A stretch of DNA of 64,000 nucleotides from Carya illinoinensis (taxonomy: Eukaryota > Streptophyta > Magnoliopsida > Fagales > Juglandaceae): NCBI RefSeq assembly GCF_018687715.1, contig NC_056767.1:8204001-8268000 (forward strand), read 5' to 3'. The notes beneath the pieces are model-generated. The model did no database searches. It saw only the letters and a list, made by a program, of their open reading frames with translations, and had not been told where the DNA came from. This document shows, one piece after another, positions 58,548 through 64,000 of the stretch. The position numbers and the translations under genes are program-made. Every line of letters begins with the position of its first letter. Position 1 is the first letter of the stretch.

Positions 58548-61500
58548 TTTAATGCTATTCATTATGGTGGACTTTTAGAAAATGATTTTAAGAAAAATGA
58601 ATTATCATTCGTTTAAAACTTTTTTCCTTTCATGCCAGGATATTAAAGACTCCATGTTTATAAAATAAAATATGCTTATTAATTTAAAAGGGGTTATGAT
58701 GAAAAACATTGATCTTTATAATTAAAGTCTTTCGTACAAAACATTGTGCCTGGGCTTCCGTGCTCTTCCCCTTGGGCCATGTTTGTCCTGATGCGTACTA
58801 TTTTTCTTGTCCCTGGGATGACACACATAAAAAGTAAAATGAGTCGAAAACTCGTAAGCATTACTTCATACGGTCAAAATATAATAACATAGGTTTTCAG
58901 TCATGCATTCATTACTCCATACATACTATACATAAGACATTCGTTCATTTAAAACATTTTGAGGTGGGGTTTTTCTTGAAAATGATTCTTTTTTATAAAA
59001 CGTTTATTTTCATTCTTAAAACATTTTCATACACCTCGTGCCTTTATTTCTTAAACTGTCTGAGTAAACAAGCATTTTTTCTTAACATACATACATTTTT
59101 TCTTATCACTTTCCATTGCCCGTTACAGACTGTTATCTCCCGTGTGTGAGGGTTAACGATCTTCCTTTGGACCCAGACTCCTCCCGTGGCCACAAGTTGG
59201 GAATTCCTTTGCAGTTAGGGGGTAGCATTGGGTGCACTGGCAGCATTACTTACTCGGCATTGCAATCTGCCCATTCATTTGGTACCCTTTCATTCATTCA
59301 TATGGCCATTACGTAGTTTCATATATTAAAACATTAATTCATTTAGTCATTTCTTTCATTCTTCCATTCATCAGTCCGTTCATTTAGAAACATCATTTAA
59401 AAGCATGAGCTTAAACATCATCTTTTAAGGCATCATTTAAAACATCAATTCATAGGGACATTTTAAAACCTCGGTTCGTAGGGACATTTTAACACATTTT
59501 CTTTGCATCGTTTAAAGCTTCGCTTAAAGCATGAGGAAGGAGCCTCGCATTTAATTTTGTGAAAATACATCCAATACATACTGCGTATAGACATCCATTC
59601 ACATGCATATACTTAATACTTTGGGTGCATAAAAAGGGACTATCAAGAAGGGCCATTACATAAACATACTTGAAAACTTATATTTGGCATTCTTTCGTAA
59701 AATATCGTCCATATCATTTCGTAAAGTCTCGTAAATGAAAAGCATTTCATTTTCATTTTCATTTTCATATCTTTTAGAAAACTCTAGAAGAGTATAAATA
59801 TAATATTTACCTAGACTCCATGCCATACTTATTGAATGCAGTCCATTCATGTGCATGTCAGACGGCAACGTACATGCATACACATAACCTTAGTGTCATT
59901 CTCTATCTAAAGCATAAGTTACTAAACTAAAAATAGAACTACACTTCACTTGGAAATACTCTCTTTCTATCCCATGCTCTTACGTGCCACCTACTGTGTT
60001 TTCCAAATTCAGCGTTCTACCTCCAATGCCCATCCACTAAAGTGAATCTCCATTGTTCACCTTAGAGTTCAGACACTAAGACCTTTATCTTACTCTCCTA
60101 TTAACCACATTTTGATGCATGACTTGGATTGACTAAGTCACGCATCCCAATCATAGATGGTATACCTGTCACTTCCTTCACCCATCTTAGCCCACACTAA
60201 GTCCTCATTCCCATACATACATGCCACATGACTTTAAGCCAAATTTGAGGCTTAAACATCATGTAACCATGCTTAGGATAGGTTACCCATTATATATTGT
60301 AAATCCATCTGGTGCGCATGTCTCATCAGATGTACATGTACCTTATTATCACCTAAGATCAATATATAATCTGTTGAACGCCCGCTTGTATAAACAAGCT
60401 CCATACTCCGATACTAACTTCTATTCAAAACCAGTCAGTAGGACTTCCTACTTCCCAGCCCTTTTACAAGTTCATCCTAATACTTACACGACAAGATCCC
60501 ATTCATAATACACCTCCATCTCGTCACGTAGCTTAAGGCTAATCCCAAGCTATATCGTGACACCCGTCACTATGACAGGATCACCTCAGAACTACTTCGG
60601 GACACTGCTCTACAATTCCCGACACGACATCACCCGTTGTACATTTCTCAGCTACACCATCTAAACCTTTGTGACAGGCCATCCGGTGCATCACAATACC
60701 ACACGGAGTACATTCCATTTGAACTCCCTTCCATCCACACTATGCCATACACCATTACGATACATGCCACATGGTGCATTGCTGCACAACATGGAGTATG
60801 CACCATGTGTACTCCTTTCAAGCTACGCTACACCACGTACTACTACAACACACACCAAACGGTGTATTCCTGCATGACATGGAGTACACGCCACATGTGC
60901 TCCCCTTCACAACACTATGTCGCATCACTACTACAACACACACTTCAAACCCACACTTCACGGCACAGTCCACATCACTTAACAACACACCATACAACTA
61001 TGCCTAACACTTCACTTCACAGTGAACTCCACAATCAACCAACTAACATCTAACATAATTAATAAGGGATAGAGGGTTATACCGTCGTCGAGATTAACCC
61101 ATGCACTGCTCGCTACCCATCATGGTTGAAGATGTTGAAAGTTTCATACGTGGAGGCTAACCCACATATGGTGGCAGTTTTGGGCATTTGGGAGCTATTT
61201 GGGTGCATGGGTTGGTGGATATGGAAGGGGTGACCATGGGGAGGCTCATGGTGGTCTCGTGGTAGCGCATGGAGGAGTACGACGACACATGGTGGAGAAC
61301 CCATGCATTTGCTTGTGTGCGTGCGTGGAAAATCCGAGGAAGAGGAAGAGAGCTACGGAAAGGGAAGCCATGGGGGTGGAGCTGATGGTGGTGCTCAGTG
61401 TTCTGGTTGGCCACATATGGCGGTGCAATGAAGAGAGAAATTGGTGAAACCCATTTCAGAAAGAGGGAGGGGGAGAGAGAGCTGCCGTGTGGAGGCTCAC

Positions 61501-62229
61501 CGGTTGGGGAAGGTGGACACTGGAGTGAGGGGAAGACGCCAGTGGTGGCAGTGACGCTGGACGACAAGTTGTGGCTTGGTTGGAAAGGAGAAGTAGCTAC
61601 GGTAGAGGGAAGGGGAGAGGCTGTCGTGTGAGCTGAGGGAGAGGGAGGAGAGAGAGGGAAAATGGAAAAGTGAGGGAAAAAGGTTAGGGCTTGGGTATTT
61701 AATCTAGACACTTCATCCTAGGGATCCAAATCTAATCCAACTGTGGGGAATTAAACATAAAGTTAACTAACCTAAAAATAGATATTTAAAGATATAAACA
61801 TATTAATACTAATTCAAACTCATCTTTAGTTTATTAAATCATATTCTTTTATCATTAAATAAATGATGAAGTTTTGATAATTACTTTAAGAGAATAAAAC
61901 CATTTCAATAAATTAGGAGTTTTTAACATAATTTAAATCTCATAATATTTTTAAATGGCTAAAATCATTTAATTAAAATTATTTTTCACAATTATAATAT
62001 TTTTGGAGCTTTTGAAAAATATTATAATTATTTTATTTAAAATTAGGCTTGGTTCAATAACATTGGAAATATCTCATATAAATATTTCCAGAACATTTAA
62101 AATATTTGAAGGCTTTAAAACATTCGGCTTGCTTTAAAAATCACTTGATATATTTAAAAATACGCTATCGAGGTTCGGCACGTAGAACGAGACTCGTGAC
62201 CATTAGAGAGAAATTGGCAAGATATTATA
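58548..62229 (+). mobile_element. Large solo LTR (family X), copy B
   Basis: It aligns with 13981-17489 through its whole length. The start is TTTAATGCTATTC (decayed TGTAATACCC), the end GATATTATA. TGCTA before it and AGCTA just past its end are four of five alike. Landmarks shared with copy C include GTGCTCTTCCCCTTGGGCC near 58760 and the tandem array near 60640-60940. It has no coding domain. Confidence 0.72.
60640..60940 (+). repeat. About 84-bp imperfect tandem repeat in family-X LTR
   Basis: Counterpart of the array at 15890-16170, with the same unit count but separate substitutions. Confidence 0.75.
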
Positions 62230-62478
62230 GTAAGCTATGTCAATTATTTTATTCTCATCAATGGAATCCCATAAGAAGGTTTAAGCCATCAAGAGGAATT
62301 AGACAAGGGTATCTTTTATCCCCTATCTATTCATTCTATGCTCTAAAGTATTAAGCTCTACTCTGAATTATGCTGAGCAATAATGACATATCTAAGTAAT
62401 CCCACTTGCTCGAGGCTTTTGACACATTAACCATTTATTTTTTGTAGATGAAAGCATTTTCTTTTGTAAGACAATTCC
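62230..62478 (+). pseudogene. LINE reverse transcriptase, second part (copy 2)
   Basis: Encodes LFYSHQWNPIRRFKPSRGIR, then QGYLLSPIYSF, and the degraded catalytic box FVDESIFFCK (near 62436-62468). It is cut by a MITE, as in copy 1. Confidence 0.82.
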
Positions 62479-62480
62479 AA

Positions 62481-62850
62481 CCATTTTGGGAATACTTGGG
62501 GAATGAGATAAGATGAGAATTTTGTAAATAGTAGTAAGATGTTTTGTAAATAGGAGTGAGATAGTTTAAGTTAAGTATTTATTGGGTTTTGGAAAAGGAA
62601 AGAGAAAAAATTAAATACAAAATATTATAAAATTAAGATATTGTTATAATATTATTTTTATTTTGGGATTTGGAAAAGTTGAATTATTTTTTGGTTTTTT
62701 ATTTGAAAGTTTGACAAAATTGTAGTGATTAGTTTGAAAAAATTGTAATGAGTAGTTTGAAAGTCATGTTTGTATTTGAATGATGTTGGGAATGAAATCA
62801 GTTGTGATGAGATGATTCAGAATGAGATGAATTTTTTTTCCAAAATTACC
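62481..62850. mobile_element. MITE-like element, copy 2
   Basis: Same position and sequence as 17748-18108 with scattered substitutions, so it was present before the duplication. Confidence 0.65.
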
Positions 62851-63107
62851 CTTAATCTTATGGAAAATAATTCAAACATCCAAGCTAACATGTTCCTAAC
62901 TAAAACAGTAAAAGTAAAAGGAGAAGTGATAGGGAAAGAGAACTTACAAAGCTCTAGCACTTGGAAGAGGTTGGCTTTCCTCTACACACACTCTCACTTG
63001 CTCGGTTTGGTGGCTGATAGAGGTGGTACATGGGCTGGACAATCATGGGGTAGATTGCTTGTGGAAAGAGCCATTTTGAGTTGTAAGAGGATGGAAATTT
63101 ATAGATT
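62851..63107 (+). other. Duplicated unclassified tail (copy 2), end of duplication
   Basis: Matches 18109-18605 with a gap of about 270 bp. The match ends near 63091 (GTAAGAGGATGG), where a new LINE begins. Confidence 0.6.
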
Positions 63108-64000
63108 ATTAATCTTCAGTTTCCAGTTTTACCCTTTTTTCTCTCTACGTGAGAATTAGGGTTCCCGTTTGCTCCCTACGTTTGGACCATCGGTGGGCTG
63201 CATGGCCGCCGCTGATGGTGGCACCGGTCGGCCCTCCTTTGCTGACCTGGTGGCCGCTGTCCCCCATCCTATTCCGGAGACGTCTCTTCCGTTTAGAACC
63301 CATAAGTTGCTGGATGGTGAAGTTTACTTCCAGTTCTCGCGTGAGGAAATTTCAAACTCTGCAGAGCCCTTCCGTTACTTGGTTATCTTGAAGTTCTTGA
63401 AACAGAGACATCCCTTGATGCTGTACGTTCGTTTATTCATAACCGATGGGGTCTCTCAACCTCTCCCGTTGTCTCCTCCATGCAACGGCCGAGGAATGTG
63501 CTTGTTTGGATGGCAAATGATGCAGATTTCACTAAGGCACTGTGTAGAGGTGTTTGTGAGATAAACGGTATTCCTTACCGTGCGTTTAGGTGGACTCTGG
63601 ATTTCACAGAGGATGAAGAGCCTTCAAAAGTATTGGTTTGGATATCTCTCCCAGGTCTCCCTCCTAATTTTTATTGTAAATCGTTCTTGAATATTTTAAT
63701 GGCCCCGATTGGCACTTTCATTCGTTGGAATAATCCGACGCGGTGTGCTACTAGAACCGACGGGGCTAGACTTTGTGTTGAGGTCGATGCTGCCAAGGAA
63801 CCGCTTGGCCATTTCTGGATTGGAGCCCCAGGGATATCGTCTAGTAGGAAGCAAGAAGTGGTGTATGAAACACTTCCTGCCTACTGTTGTAAATGCTGCA
63901 TGTAGGGACACAACTTACGTACCTGTTGGGCTGAACAAATCGCTCACAGGAACAAGGCACGGGTAGAGGTGACAAGGAAAAAAGGCATGAAGACTCATGA
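63108..64000 (+). mobile_element. Third LINE, 5' end, runs off the window
   Basis: After a short leader (63108-63201, with TTTTCTCTCTACGTGAG), ORF1 begins and continues to the edge. It is a different LINE subfamily from the others here, judging from the N-terminal ORF1 sequence. Confidence 0.8.
63202..64000 (+). pseudogene. LINE ORF1 (DUF4283 plus zinc knuckle), partial
   Basis: The start at 63202 gives MAAADGGTGRPSFADLVAAV, the usual opening of this protein family. DUF4283 follows: LVILKFLKQRHPL, then a frameshift near 63425, then RPRNVLVWMANDADFTKAL (63486 on), EPSKVLVWISLPGLPPNFYC and GTFIRWNN. A CCHC-type knuckle (YCCKC, then GHNLRTC) lies at about 63882-63925, interrupted by TAG at 63903, where CAG is expected. 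An upstream in-frame ATG at 63169 exists but lacks family similarity. Confidence 0.82.

Overview
The window looks like a transposon-rich stretch of a flowering-plant nuclear genome, most likely a woody eudicot. The evidence is L1-type LINEs with DUF4283/zinc-knuckle ORF1 proteins, a chromovirus-type Ty3/Gypsy element, a Ty1/Copia element primed by initiator tRNA-Met, small GATGAGATGAGA-type MITEs and an LRR receptor kinase with the plant non-RD signature. Fagales is only a guess, from the style of the MITEs. I see no prokaryotic or organellar genes and no CRISPR array.

Only one gene looks intact: an EFR/Xa21-type LRR receptor-like kinase on the minus strand (42436-45646, two exons, 1030 residues). 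A second host gene is dead. It is a minus-strand pseudogene of the GUX/PGSIP family of xylan glucuronosyltransferases (31166 down to about 20890), split by a complete 9.2-kb Gypsy element and with a solo LTR 22 bp upstream of its start codon. The rest is mobile or repeated DNA.

Layout: 1-4700, a minus-strand LINE whose RT frame runs off the left edge; 4720-6866, a Gypsy LTR piece; 6867-18830, copy 1 of a direct segmental duplication, carrying a shattered LINE, a truncated minus-strand Gypsy, LTRs and a MITE; 18960-21062, an old LTR piece, spacer and the 3' end of the GUX pseudogene; 21063-30302, the complete Gypsy with 2077-bp LTRs and ATTGG target duplications; 30308-31166, the 5' part of the GUX pseudogene; 31189-41678, a solo LTR of about 4.4 kb that received a young Copia element (34442-40507, 932-bp LTRs, GTATG duplications) encoding Gag only; 42436-45646, the receptor kinase; 45697-52244, its promoter, a hAT-like element, an orphan copy of the promoter and MITEs; 52245-63107, copy 2 of the segmental duplication; 63108-64000, the 5' end of a third LINE.

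The two duplication copies lie about 45 kb apart in the same orientation and share the same order of nested insertions, so the nesting is older than the duplication. Pieces of receptor-kinase upstream DNA occur at four places around one surviving gene body, which suggests a receptor-kinase cluster that has been eroded and inflated by retrotransposons. The most unusual object is the young Gag-only Copia element.
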